NCBI GenBank assembly: GCA_001789205.1
Contig: MFYT01000078.1
Span: 1-47,958, forward strand
Direction of reading: 5' to 3'
DNA length: 47,958 bases
Origin: Candidatus Raymondbacteria bacterium RIFOXYA2_FULL_49_16
Lineage (GTDB): Bacteria; Fibrobacterota; OXYB2-FULL-49-7; XYB2-FULL-49-35
Position numbers and translations under genes: made by a program. Positions 40,130-47,958 of this stretch are shown piece by piece. Numbering within the stretch: the first letter of the stretch is position 1; every line of letters begins with the position of its first letter. Below the pieces are notes generated by a model that saw only the letters and a program-made list of their open reading frames with translations, was not told the origin of the DNA and did not search any database.

Positions 40130-43100
40130 ATGAACAAAGCAGCAGCCGGCCTTTTTCTGGCGGTCATATTCTGCACCAATCTGCAGGCAAACGTTACAAT
40201 TATAACTGATACAAGGGACCAGTGCGTTTTCGAGGTCACTCTTCCCAATCCCCGGCTTGCAATCATAAAGACCGCTGAAGGCGTCTTCACACAAATCGTA
40301 CTTGACGGCGCTGATTTCCGGGGCGAGGAAGGACTGCCCGAACTGCCCCTCTTTCAGTATTCAATTGGCATACCTGCGGGCGCATATTCCGTCTCAAGCG
40401 CCGCAAACGATCGGGTTTCGCTGCCTCTCTCCTCTCCAATAATTCCCGCGCCAACGCTCAGCAAGCGGGAAAACAGTGCTATGGCTGGCTACAGCTATGC
40501 GCCCGACAAAGCCGCCTACGCCGCAGCGCAGCTGCCCGCAACAGGCATTGTCACCAGTGCCGTCAATTATATGGGCGCGCAGCGTATTCTCACCATCGTC
40601 CTCTGGCCTATCAGGTATTTTCCTCAGGCACACGCGCTTGAGATAAACAAAAAAATCAGGGTCACTGTTTCTTTTACTCCGCGCGGCTCGTATAGCGCCG
40701 ATCCAACGTTTGAACCCGTGCTCCAGCGGTCGCTTCTTAACTACGCCACGGCAAAGAATTTCCGGATCAGGGGTGATCTGGCAAAAACGCGCTCCCTGCC
40801 GGGCGATTCACCCTTTCTGTACAACAAAGTCCTCAAAATCCGGATAAAAAGCCGCGATGAATTCTCCACTGAAACCCAGGGCATGTACAAGATCCCCGCT
40901 GCATCCGTTGAAAACTGGGGCATGAACCTCTCAAGTGTCGATATTGATGACATCAGGATGTTCGCACCCAGTTTCTTCGTGCTCAACAGGGATTGTTCCG
41001 ACTCCACAGAAGCAAACGCTCTTACCGAAATCCCTATTGCCATTGTCGACCGCAACACCAATGGCCTTTTTGATAACGTGGATGAAATCAGGTTCTTCGG
41101 CCATGGCGGCTCCCGTTTTTTCCCCAACGATACCTCATTCTCTTTTCAGAACCATCCTTTTGATTCCGCGAACTACTATTGGCTGGTTCTCGACGCGCAG
41201 ACAACAAGCGCTCCAAAACGCTTCAATACGCTCCCGGCCCTTTCCAGCGTTGCCAATCGCAGGGTCGCCTCATTTACCGAACGGCTGCACAGGGAAAATA
41301 ACTGGTCAAACCCCTCAAACGGTACTGGCCACTACAAAGTCTTCTGGCTCTGGCGCATTTTGCCCAATCCCGGATATGCCCGTCCCGATACTACATTGAG
41401 TCCATTTCTTTTTGATATTGCCGGGTCAAACGGCGCCCTGTCACTTCGTACAGTACAGGCCGATAAATACTCGACGCGAGTCAACCAGGCGCTTCATCTG
41501 GGTGTCAGGCTCAACAATATAGCCATGACCAAAGTATCGAACGAATGGTTCACCTTCTCGACCCTGAATACGGACGGCCGCGACACCATTTCCATTGGCA
41601 CCGATTCGAGTGAATACAGCGATACCTATGTCGACTGGTACGAACTCTATTATCCCAGAAAACTCACGGCACACAATGCCTCGTTGGTTTTTTTCGGCAA
41701 ACCCGGGCCTGATTCAACCTTCACATACGCGCTGACCGGCTTTTCAGACAGCGCGCTTTGCCTCGACGTATCAGATCCACTGAATCCCGCGTATGTACCT
41801 GTCGCTATGTCTAACGATACCCTGCTGCTAAAAAGACGCGGCTATGCGCGGTCGCGTGATTCGCTCGAAAACCGCGTCTTCTGCTTATTCGACGAAAATG
41901 GCCTGAAACCAATCACCAACGCCCAAATAGTCACCCCGTCCCTGGACAACATTATACCCCGCGACCTGCGAAGCCGGAACACGCGACTCGACTATCTGGT
42001 GGTTACTCCCGCTGCCTTTTTCGAGGCGTCCAAGCGTCTGGCAAAACACCGCGCCTCCTTCAGCGGCGATGCGGTAAAAACCGCTGCTGTCGTGCTCACC
42101 GAAGACATATACAATCAGTTTGCCGGCGGAAAAACCGACCCCACAGCAATAAGGAATTTTCTCTTCTATGCGAAAAAATACTGGGGAACAACCCACGCTG
42201 TGCTCATGGGAAACGGCCATTGGGATTTCAAGGGTTACCTGGGCATTACCATGCCCAATTTCATTCCTCCGTACGAAAGTTTTGAGTCTTTTGAGAACGA
42301 TCTGGTCGCCTCGCCCATGCGGCGGTCGGGCGGCGGAGTCACGGATGAATTTTACTGCGGATGCGCCGATAGTGCCGGTTTGGTCCTCAATATAGGCCGT
42401 CTGCCGGTAAAAAGCGTTACAGATGCGTATCTCATGGTAAACAAGATCATGAATTACGAGACGGAAAACCTGTACGACAAAACATGGAAGAACCGCGTCA
42501 TTCTTCTTGCCGACGACGATCAGCAGCTCACGGGACCGGACATTATTAACAACAACACCCCGCATATCGGCGTCACCGAATACGTAGCCCAGCTCATGCC
42601 CGCGTCCATGGAAAAGGTGAAGGTCTATCTTCAGGAATATCCCGTGGATCCCATGTCGCGCGAAAAACCTGAGTGCGAGCGCGACCTCATGGACGAAATA
42701 AACAAGGGTTCACTCGCCTATTTTTTCGTTGGTCACGGCAGTTTTGCGCAATTGACCGATGAAAAAGTCTTTACTATCAACCGTTCTATCTCCCGGCTGA
42801 AGAACTATAATAAATATGGCCTTTTCTGGGCAGCCTCGTGCAATGTGGGCGAATTCGACAATCCGAACGATGAATGCATCTGCCAGAAGCTGATGACCAT
42901 CGACAACGCCGGCATGGTAGCGTCGATCGGCGCCTCGCGCGAGTCGCAGCCATCACCCAACAGTTCGCACATGCGCGAATTCTGCCGCCAGCTTTTTTCC
43001 AATTCCCCCGTTGGAGCGCCGCTTTCCCTGGGCCAGGCCATGAGCGCGGCCAAACGATACATGCATAGCGTCAATCGTGAAAACGCGCAGCTCTACAACC

Positions 43101-44278
43101 TTCTCGGCGACCCGGCCATGTACCTCTATCCCCGCTTCGCGCAGGTAGCGGTGACCAATGCGCACCAGTACGACACACTCTCTTCGCTACAGCGTCTCAC
43201 CGTCACAGGAACGGTACATGACCTGCAAAATATACCGGTTGAAGGCACCATCGCGGTTCAGCTTATCGCTCCGGCCGATACAGTGAATATCACCTACATG
43301 CGCACTGAATTACTCGACAGCACCATGCGCATTGCCAAAGACGGATATCAAATTTCCTCGAACCTGGCCACTGTGCACAACAACAGCTTTTCCCTTGACT
43401 TCATTGTTCCCAAAAGCATCCCATTTCTCAGAAGAGGGGCCAAACTCACTTTTTTCTCGTGGTACCAGGGAAAAATCGCGGAAACCGCCTTAACCAACAT
43501 ATATTTCTCAGGCAGCGTGGGCTCGACAACGGACAATAGCGGCATAGGACCGCAGATTTCAGTGTACGTCAGCAGCAAAAAGGGCGTGGGCACCGACTTT
43601 ACCAATCCCCCTGCAGGCGAAACCATGGTCATCCAGAAAAATTCGATCATCACTGTGGTCCTCGAAGACAGTGACGGCATCAAAACATCGGGCGCAATGG
43701 TCAACGAAGGCGTGCTCTATGAATTCAAGGGCCTCTTTGACCGGAGACGCATGATCTCGCTGAACAGCTTTGATAATACCCCCAACAAAAAATACTTCAA
43801 CCTCAATATGGAAACCGAGCTTTTGGGTATTACCCAGGAACTCGCGGGTAGCGAATACGATTTCATGATCATGGTCCAGGACAACTACGACAACCGGTCG
43901 CGGAAAACGCTCAAGGCCCGGTTTGTGGACGAAAAAACTTCAACGCTGAATTCAGGGGAGGTTTTCAACTATCCCAATCCGTTTACCAATGAAACCCGTT
44001 TCATCTGGCAGACACCGGTTGAAAGCGACATTACCATCAAGATCTTCACCCAGGCTGGAAAACTGATTAGGGTGCTTAAGAGCACTGCCGTACTAGGACC
44101 GTATGATCAGCGGGCAAGCAGTGTTTGGAACGGCGCTGACGAGGCCGGCAATACGGCTGCGCGCGGCGTCTATTTTTATGCAATCAACTATAAAAAGAGT
44201 GAAACATCCTCAGAGTCCTCGGACACGCTCTCCTCCGCCAATCAGACGCCTTTTATCGGTAAAATGTTGAAGTATTAA
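40130..44278 (+). CDS. PorU-like gingipain-family (C25) surface protease
   Basis: A 1382-residue exported protein. Signal peptide about 1-20, then a propeptide-like N-terminal region (to about 500), then a C25 peptidase domain beginning near DYLVVTPAAFFEASKRL. The catalytic pair is visible: H869 in FFVGHGSFAQL and C904 in WAASCNVGEFDN. Further markers are HAVLMGNGHWDFKG, NIGRLPVKSVTDA and NLLGDPAMYLYP. After it come Ig-like regions and a C-terminal FlgD/Por-type module (FNYPNPFTNETRFIWQTP to the end, with GVYFYAINY). In type IX secretion PorU is the sortase that cleaves the C-terminal signal and attaches cargo to the cell surface. Size and layout fit PorU better than a secreted gingipain. The PorV/PorQ-like barrel at 4617 is a possible partner. 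Confidence 0.85.
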   Translation: MNKAAAGLFLAVIFCTNLQANVTIITDTRDQCVFEVTLPNPRLAIIKTAEGVFTQIVLDGADFRGEEGLPELPLFQYSIGIPAGAYSVSSAANDRVSLPLSSPIIPAPTLSKRENSAMAGYSYAPDKAAYAAAQLPATGIVTSAVNYMGAQRILTIVLWPIRYFPQAHALEINKKIRVTVSFTPRGSYSADPTFEPVLQRSLLNYATAKNFRIRGDLAKTRSLPGDSPFLYNKVLKIRIKSRDEFSTETQGMYKIPAASVENWGMNLSSVDIDDIRMFAPSFFVLNRDCSDSTEANALTEIPIAIVDRNTNGLFDNVDEIRFFGHGGSRFFPNDTSFSFQNHPFDSANYYWLVLDAQTTSAPKRFNTLPALSSVANRRVASFTERLHRENNWSNPSNGTGHYKVFWLWRILPNPGYARPDTTLSPFLFDIAGSNGALSLRTVQADKYSTRVNQALHLGVRLNNIAMTKVSNEWFTFSTLNTDGRDTISIGTDSSEYSDTYVDWYELYYPRKLTAHNASLVFFGKPGPDSTFTYALTGFSDSALCLDVSDPLNPAYVPVAMSNDTLLLKRRGYARSRDSLENRVFCLFDENGLKPITNAQIVTPSLDNIIPRDLRSRNTRLDYLVVTPAAFFEASKRLAKHRASFSGDAVKTAAVVLTEDIYNQFAGGKTDPTAIRNFLFYAKKYWGTTHAVLMGNGHWDFKGYLGITMPNFIPPYESFESFENDLVASPMRRSGGGVTDEFYCGCADSAGLVLNIGRLPVKSVTDAYLMVNKIMNYETENLYDKTWKNRVILLADDDQQLTGPDIINNNTPHIGVTEYVAQLMPASMEKVKVYLQEYPVDPMSREKPECERDLMDEINKGSLAYFFVGHGSFAQLTDEKVFTINRSISRLKNYNKYGLFWAASCNVGEFDNPNDECICQKLMTIDNAGMVASIGASRESQPSPNSSHMREFCRQLFSNSPVGAPLSLGQAMSAAKRYMHSVNRENAQLYNLLGDPAMYLYPRFAQVAVTNAHQYDTLSSLQRLTVTGTVHDLQNIPVEGTIAVQLIAPADTVNITYMRTELLDSTMRIAKDGYQISSNLATVHNNSFSLDFIVPKSIPFLRRGAKLTFFSWYQGKIAETALTNIYFSGSVGSTTDNSGIGPQISVYVSSKKGVGTDFTNPPAGETMVIQKNSIITVVLEDSDGIKTSGAMVNEGVLYEFKGLFDRRRMISLNSFDNTPNKKYFNLNMETELLGITQELAGSEYDFMIMVQDNYDNRSRKTLKARFVDEKTSTLNSGEVFNYPNPFTNETRFIWQTPVESDITIKIFTQAGKLIRVLKSTAVLGPYDQRASSVWNGADEAGNTAARGVYFYAINYKKSETSSESSDTLSSANQTPFIGKMLKY

Positions 44279-44284
44279 AAAAGC

Positions 44285-44313
44285 TTGCATCCTGAACGCT
44301 TGTTCACTATATT
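44285..44313 (+). promoter_or_regulatory. lexA promoter with SOS box
   Basis: TTGCAT (44285-44290) and TATATT (44308-44313) are separated by 17 bases. Between them lies a perfect palindrome TGAACGCTTGTTCA (44293-44306), of the GAAC-N4-GTTC type used by Gram-positive and several other LexA proteins. The site overlaps the promoter of lexA itself, as for autorepression. The predicted start of transcription falls on or next to the ATG at 44320. Confidence 0.82.
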
Positions 44314-44319
44314 ATAGGC

Positions 44320-44946
44320 ATGAAAGAAACACAGGAACTTACCCGCCGCCAAAAACAAATCTACGATTTTATTGCGGATTATATAAAGCTTCATTCCAAG
44401 CCCCCTACGTTCCGCGAAATCGGCGCTGAATTCGACATCAGGTCCACAAACGGCGTACGCTCCATCCTCTCTGCCTTATCGCAAAAAGGCCATATCACCA
44501 TTGAATCCCGGGTTTCGAGGGGAATCCAGTTAGTCCATACCCAAGCGCCTTTAGATCAAGCTGTTGAAATCCCCATCGTGGGTAGAGTTGCGGCCGGAAG
44601 TCCGATACTCGCGGTTGAGAATATTGAGGGTACTGTGGTCGTCGACGCCACCTTTTTCAGACGTTCCAGGGACATCTTTGCTCTCAGGGTCCAGGGCGAC
44701 AGCATGGTCAATGCCGGCATTTTTGATGGCGACCTTATCTTTGTCCGCCAATCGGTTCCTGCCTCAAAAGGTGATATCGTAGTAGCGGTCATTGGTTCCG
44801 ATGTCACGGTAAAACGTTATTTTCCCGAGTCAAATCGCATTAGGCTCGAACCCGAAAATCCCCAGTACGGCCCTGTCATTATCGATAAAAATGTCCCCGA
44901 TTTCCGCATTGCCGGAAAGGTCGTCGGTATCCTAAGAAAGTATTAA
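44320..44946 (+). CDS. lexA: LexA repressor (SOS response)
   Basis: A 208-residue repressor with N-terminal winged helix (1-72; LTRRQKQIYDFIADYI, REIGAEFDIRSTNGVRSILSAL) and a C-terminal S24 self-cleavage domain. The cleavage site is A92-G93 (VAAGSP), the catalytic dyad S128 (QGDSM) and K165 (VTVKRYF). RecA-activated self-cleavage lifts repression of DNA repair genes. An SOS box in its own promoter is present. The mRNA may be leaderless or nearly so: the -10 ends only six bases before the ATG, and no Shine-Dalgarno sequence is visible. Confidence 0.97.
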   Translation: MKETQELTRRQKQIYDFIADYIKLHSKPPTFREIGAEFDIRSTNGVRSILSALSQKGHITIESRVSRGIQLVHTQAPLDQAVEIPIVGRVAAGSPILAVENIEGTVVVDATFFRRSRDIFALRVQGDSMVNAGIFDGDLIFVRQSVPASKGDIVVAVIGSDVTVKRYFPESNRIRLEPENPQYGPVIIDKNVPDFRIAGKVVGILRKY

Positions 44947-44999
44947 TCAATCATTTATATTGTATTTTTCTTTACAAACCATTTATTTTAAGCAATAAG

Positions 45000-45245
45000 A
45001 TGCCTTTTCATGGTATTTATATTCTTCTCTGCCTGACAGTAGTCCTTCTATTTCTGCTGTTTTTTGTCATTTTAAGCAAATTAAACGCGTTGAATCGGCG
45101 GGTGCAGCGAATGCTTGCCATTTTAAAACAGTTCAAGGAAATAGAAGATGTGGGCCTGTCTGAAATCATTAAGGAGAATGCAACACCTCAAAAAGCAGAA
45201 AGCACCCCCGCTCCAACCAAACAAAACTCCAAAGGAGGTAAGTAA
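45000..45245 (+). CDS. small single-pass membrane protein
   Basis: An 81-residue protein. A strong hydrophobic helix at about 6-27 (YILLCLTVVLLFLLFFVILS) is followed by a short basic, probably coiled-coil segment (ALNRRVQRMLAILKQF) and a Pro/Ala/Lys tail. Function not recognised. Its TAA is immediately followed by the GTG of the next gene, whose AGGAGG lies within this gene's 3' end, so the two are translated together and probably work together at the membrane. Confidence 0.7.
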   Translation: MPFHGIYILLCLTVVLLFLLFFVILSKLNALNRRVQRMLAILKQFKEIEDVGLSEIIKENATPQKAESTPAPTKQNSKGGK

Positions 45246-46073
45246 GTGTTAGAAGTGTTAACGCAACCTAATGTATTGGCGCTCCTTCTTGTTCTCATCG
45301 TTGCGCTGCAGCTGTTGACCCTTGTCTTTGTATTCAATCTGTCGGCAAAAATCACGGAATTGGGCTCACAGAAAGAAGAAGTCCATCCTCAGGTAAATGC
45401 CAAGGTCGACGATGCTCTCAAACAGGTGAGCGACAAACTCCGTAACGCGGAAAAAGAACAGGAACGCATCCGCCGTAATTTTGACGATCCCCGTAACAGG
45501 GAAAACAAAGACAACCGCGATCGCGCCCCCCGGCCCCAGGAAGTTCAGAACCGCAACCGCGACCAGGGCCGTGACCGCGACCGCGACCAGGGCCGTGACC
45601 GCGACCGCGACCAGGGCCGTGACCGCGACCGTCAGGGCAACTGGAATAATCGCGACCGAAACCGAAATTTCCGAGACCGTGATCGTAACCGCGAATTGCC
45701 CGGCAGTAACAGGCAATTCGAGAATGAGAGTGCTCCGAAGACCGCTGTGCCCGACCAAAAAATCAACCAGCCGCAGGAAACCCCGGTCAAAATGGTCAGT
45801 GAAACAGAACCAAAGCTTTACATTCCTGAAACAACTATAATCCAAGCTGAGAACCCCAGCGAACAAACCGAGGATGCTGGTGAATCTAAGACTGAGATTT
45901 TTCATGGACGCAGGCCTGTTTTCAAACGCCGTGCCTTGAACGAACTCCAGCAGGAATCTCAGAATGGCGCGGAACTCGGTTCAGTAATGGCCGAAAACCA
46001 GCCCGCTGGTGAAGAGACTGCTCCTATTCAACCGGTTCAAGCTGCAGCCGAGGAAAACAAGGAACAGGTGTAA
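45246..46073 (+). CDS. membrane-anchored Arg/Asp-rich low-complexity protein
   Basis: A 275-residue protein, start GTG with an ideal AAAGGAGG. Hydrophobic N-terminal helix (about 9-32), then a coiled-coil-like segment (ALKQVSDKLRNAEKEQERIRRNF), then a strongly charged low-complexity region from about 78 to 155 made of RDRD, DQGR, NRN and similar steps, and finally a Pro/Glu/Gln-rich tail. Three exact or nearly exact 24-base units encode part of the charged region. RD/RG-rich tracts bind RNA or other polyanions in other proteins; here that is only a possibility. No known domain. Layout is like the preceding 81-residue protein, with anchor, coil and disordered tail. Confidence 0.7.
   Translation: MLEVLTQPNVLALLLVLIVALQLLTLVFVFNLSAKITELGSQKEEVHPQVNAKVDDALKQVSDKLRNAEKEQERIRRNFDDPRNRENKDNRDRAPRPQEVQNRNRDQGRDRDRDQGRDRDRDQGRDRDRQGNWNNRDRNRNFRDRDRNRELPGSNRQFENESAPKTAVPDQKINQPQETPVKMVSETEPKLYIPETTIIQAENPSEQTEDAGESKTEIFHGRRPVFKRRALNELQQESQNGAELGSVMAENQPAGEETAPIQPVQAAAEENKEQV
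45561..45632 (+). repeat. 24-bp tandem repeat, three units, in coding sequence
   Basis: Units at 45561-45584, 45585-45608 and 45609-45632 begin GACCAGGGCCGTGACC; the third differs in its last base. Each encodes eight residues, DQGRDRDR, so changes in copy number keep the frame. Confidence 0.93.
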
Positions 46074-46102
46074 GGGATCACCCCTATCCTGTCACAAAAA
46101 TC

Positions 46103-46399
46103 ATGATAGCCACGTGTGTACATGTACAGGTAAAGTCCGAACACGTGGCTGGTTTTATCGAGGCGTGCCGTAAAAACCATCTTGCCTCTGTCAGCGAACC
46201 CGGGAACATCAGGTTCGATATTCTCCAGAGCAAAAACGAGCCCACACGTTTCATGCTCTACGAGGCGTTCAGTTCTGAAGAGGCCGCGGCAGCTCATAAG
46301 CAAACAGACCATTATTTCATATGGAAAGACACGGTCGCCCCGTACATGGCCAAACCAAGACAGGGCGACCCCTTTACCATGCTCATGCCGGAAAAATAA
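46103..46399 (+). CDS. LsrG-like antibiotic-biosynthesis-monooxygenase (ABM) fold protein
   Basis: A 98-residue cytoplasmic protein with the ABM dimeric ferredoxin-like fold. It resembles LsrG: VHVQVKSEHVAGFIEACRKNHLASV, EPGNIRFDILQ, PTRFMLYEAFSSEEAAAAHKQT and a C-terminal PFTMLMP. LsrG acts on phosphorylated autoinducer-2, while other small ABM proteins are quinol monooxygenases. No lsr transport or kinase genes are present, so AI-2 breakdown is not established. It is followed after eight bases by an iron alcohol dehydrogenase, and the two form a probable operon. Confidence 0.85.
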   Translation: MIATCVHVQVKSEHVAGFIEACRKNHLASVSEPGNIRFDILQSKNEPTRFMLYEAFSSEEAAAAHKQTDHYFIWKDTVAPYMAKPRQGDPFTMLMPEK

Positions 46400-46407
46400 C
46401 CAAGACT

Positions 46408-47559
46408 GTGAATCTCCACTTCGCAATTTCCCCCATACCAAAAACATTTTTCGGCCCCGGAAAAATACATGTAGCGCCCAAACTTCTGGAACCATTTCAA
46501 ACCAAAGTTTTAGTGATCACGGGAAAGCGCTTCGCGGAAACACCCGCATGGGAGATTTTTAAAAAATTTCCGAGCGCACCAATCTTTGGCGAGCCATCAC
46601 CTAAAACCATCGACAACCTCGTCACTAATTTCCGGCCGTATAACATCAAGGCTGTAGTGGCAATTGGCGGCGGCAGCGTCATTGATACAGGTAAAGCCGT
46701 TTCCGCAATGCTGCGTGTTGACGGTTCTGTCGCAGACTATCTCGAAACAGTTGGCAGCCGCATCCACTCCGGGGAGAAAGTCCCTTTTTTCGCCATACCT
46801 ACGACTGCGGGAACCGGTTCAGAAGCGACAAAAAACGCCGTTATCAGCGTTGTCGGATCCGCGGGCTTCAAGAAATCCCTGAGGCATGACGCTTTTATGC
46901 CGAATTATGCCATCATTGATCCGGAACTCACGCTTTCCTGCCCGCGCAGTCTTACCGCATGCTGTGGCATGGACGCACTTTCCCAGCTTCTGGAATCATA
47001 CGTTTCCACCAAGGCAACGCTTTTTTCAGAGACTTGCGCCTTTGACGGTCTTTGCTATTTTGGAAAATACTTTAACCGGGTTTTAGCAAACGGTAGCGAT
47101 CTCGAAGCCAGGACTGGCCTGGCCTATGCTGCCTATCTTTCAGGCCTTTCCCTCTGCTTTGGTGGTCTGGGCGCGGTTCACGGTCTGGCAGGCGCAATCG
47201 GCGGCATGTGCCAAGTTCCTCACGCACAAGCGTGCGCAACCCTCATGTACCAAACTAACCGGGCCACGATACAGAGGCTCCTCGAGAAAGAAGGCCCTAA
47301 CGGACCTGCTGTTGCCAAATTTGTAAAAGCAGCACACGCTCTTGTTGGCACCGGTACCATGGCTCCTAAAGAGGCGTGTGAATATCTATTGGAAAAAATA
47401 GCCCAATGGAGCGCTTCAGCTGGTTTAAAAAAGCTTGCAACGTTCGGTTTTTCCCATACCATGGCAGAGACAATCATGAGAAAACCGGATTATAAAAACA
47501 ATCCCGTTCCCCTATCTGAAGATGAAATTAATACTATATTTCAAGAGCAATTACAATAG
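46408..47559 (+). CDS. iron-containing alcohol dehydrogenase
   Basis: About 383 residues from the GTG at 46408, which I prefer because the frame further upstream runs through the LsrG-like gene. Family features: FGPGKIHVAPKLL, the dinucleotide loop VVAIGGGSVIDTGKAVSA, IPTTAGTGSEATKNAVI and the metal-binding region with D in CCGMDALSQLLESY, HGLAGAIGG and PHAQACA (His ligands of the metal). Members oxidise alcohols or reduce aldehydes with NAD(P). The substrate is unknown; pairing with an LsrG-like protein suggests a small-aldehyde or hydroxyketone pathway. The C-terminal part is somewhat shorter than in classic members. No RBS is strong. Confidence 0.88.
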   Translation: MNLHFAISPIPKTFFGPGKIHVAPKLLEPFQTKVLVITGKRFAETPAWEIFKKFPSAPIFGEPSPKTIDNLVTNFRPYNIKAVVAIGGGSVIDTGKAVSAMLRVDGSVADYLETVGSRIHSGEKVPFFAIPTTAGTGSEATKNAVISVVGSAGFKKSLRHDAFMPNYAIIDPELTLSCPRSLTACCGMDALSQLLESYVSTKATLFSETCAFDGLCYFGKYFNRVLANGSDLEARTGLAYAAYLSGLSLCFGGLGAVHGLAGAIGGMCQVPHAQACATLMYQTNRATIQRLLEKEGPNGPAVAKFVKAAHALVGTGTMAPKEACEYLLEKIAQWSASAGLKKLATFGFSHTMAETIMRKPDYKNNPVPLSEDEINTIFQEQLQ

Positions 47560-47676
47560 CACAGGTTGGTACTGTAGAAATTTCATTGATTTGAATCCGC
47601 CAATAGATTAATATTTACTTAATTATTTTAGGGGAAGATAACTGTTTTAACCAACCATAAAAAGTACGGAGGATTC

Positions 47677-47958
47677 ATGAGAAAATTGCATGGGTTTTTC
47701 CTGCTGCTATTAGCAGGGCTGGTCTTTGGCCAGTACGAGTATCTCGATCCGTCGAATTATCCCAATGACATGAAGTGCGATACCACTGGTATGGGCGCTG
47801 AACACAACCAGCACTGGCAGGGTACGTTGAAATACAAAGTCTATTTGCCACCGGCAAACCCGGAGAATCCTGACCGGTATCTTTCGCCGGTCATCGACGG
47901 CACACTCGATTCCAATATCTGGTCCTTTGCCGATACCCTTGTCATCAATAGCTGGGAA
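47677..47958 (+). CDS. start of a secreted protein, cut by the window end
   Basis: The first 94 codons are seen and stay open to the end of the window. A GGAGG lies five bases before the ATG. A signal peptide (MRKLHGFFLLLLAGLVFG, cleavage near residue 18) is followed by QYEYLDPSNYPNDMKCD and a region rich in aromatic and polar residues. No domain is recognised in this part. The 117 bases between the dehydrogenase stop and this start are AT-rich and probably hold its promoter. Confidence 0.8.
   Translation, partial: MRKLHGFFLLLLAGLVFGQYEYLDPSNYPNDMKCDTTGMGAEHNQHWQGTLKYKVYLPPANPENPDRYLSPVIDGTLDSNIWSFADTLVINSWE

Noticed and set aside
45561-45632. Regulatory or CRISPR-type repeat
   Set aside because: The 24-bp units are in frame within a coding region and simply encode DQGRDRDR.

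Overview
The window looks like a chromosomal piece of a Gram-negative bacterium related to the FCB group (Fibrobacterota or a neighbouring candidate phylum is my best guess; this is inference, not a placement). Reasons: a gingipain-type (C25, PorU-like) surface protease and a PorV/PorQ-type barrel, both typical of type IX-like secretion; secreted proteins with FlgD/Por-type C-terminal beta modules; System II cytochrome c maturation (ResB/CcsA); Wza/Wzc-type export; and an anaerobe-flavoured set (flavodiiron protein, corrinoid activator, stand-alone homocysteine and pterin methyltransferases). The tRNA and tmRNA genes do not encode their CCA ends.

Layout. 0-4.5 kb: hsp20, tmRNA, a double-STAS protein, ccsA and resB on the minus strand; divergent from them a degenerate receiver-like membrane protein and a single-STAS protein. 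4.6-15.3 kb: one tightly packed minus-strand run, read from 15.3 kb downwards: a radical SAM/SPASM enzyme, a 54-residue Cys-containing peptide overlapping its stop codon, a 2285-residue secreted repeat protein, a secreted PQQ-type propeller and a PorV/PorQ-like barrel. The peptide gene is my main discovery candidate: a probable RiPP precursor with its maturase, apparently co-transcribed with surface proteins. 15.3-16.0 kb: a repeat-rich intergenic region with a tandem repeat split by a MITE-like element. 16-19.9 kb: a three-gene polysaccharide-export operon (small HTH protein, Wza-like lipoprotein, Wzz/BY-kinase/SPOR fusion) without glycosyltransferases.

20-25.5 kb: a collapsed copy of an rsgA/WG-repeat gene pair, a nucleotidyltransferase, an unknown gene and an AT-rich flavodiiron protein, then the intact rsgA/WG-repeat pair. 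25.5-28.9 kb: a PadR-controlled operon (PadR, Omp85-type barrel, toroid-fold protein). 29-31.1 kb: a Phd/ParE-type toxin-antitoxin pair directly followed by a corrinoid-activating ferredoxin (RACo type). 31.1-34 kb: a membrane flippase-like protein and two separate methionine-synthase-like modules. 34-39.3 kb: lipoprotein, glycosyltransferase-TPR, ogt, tRNA-Gln and a GT-C membrane glycosyltransferase.

39.3-48 kb, plus strand: a YkgJ-type cysteine-cluster protein, the PorU-like protease, lexA with its own SOS box, two small membrane-anchored proteins (one Arg/Asp-rich), an LsrG-like monooxygenase with an iron alcohol dehydrogenase, and the start of a secreted protein cut by the window end.

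All family assignments come from reading motifs by eye. No database search or folding program was run.
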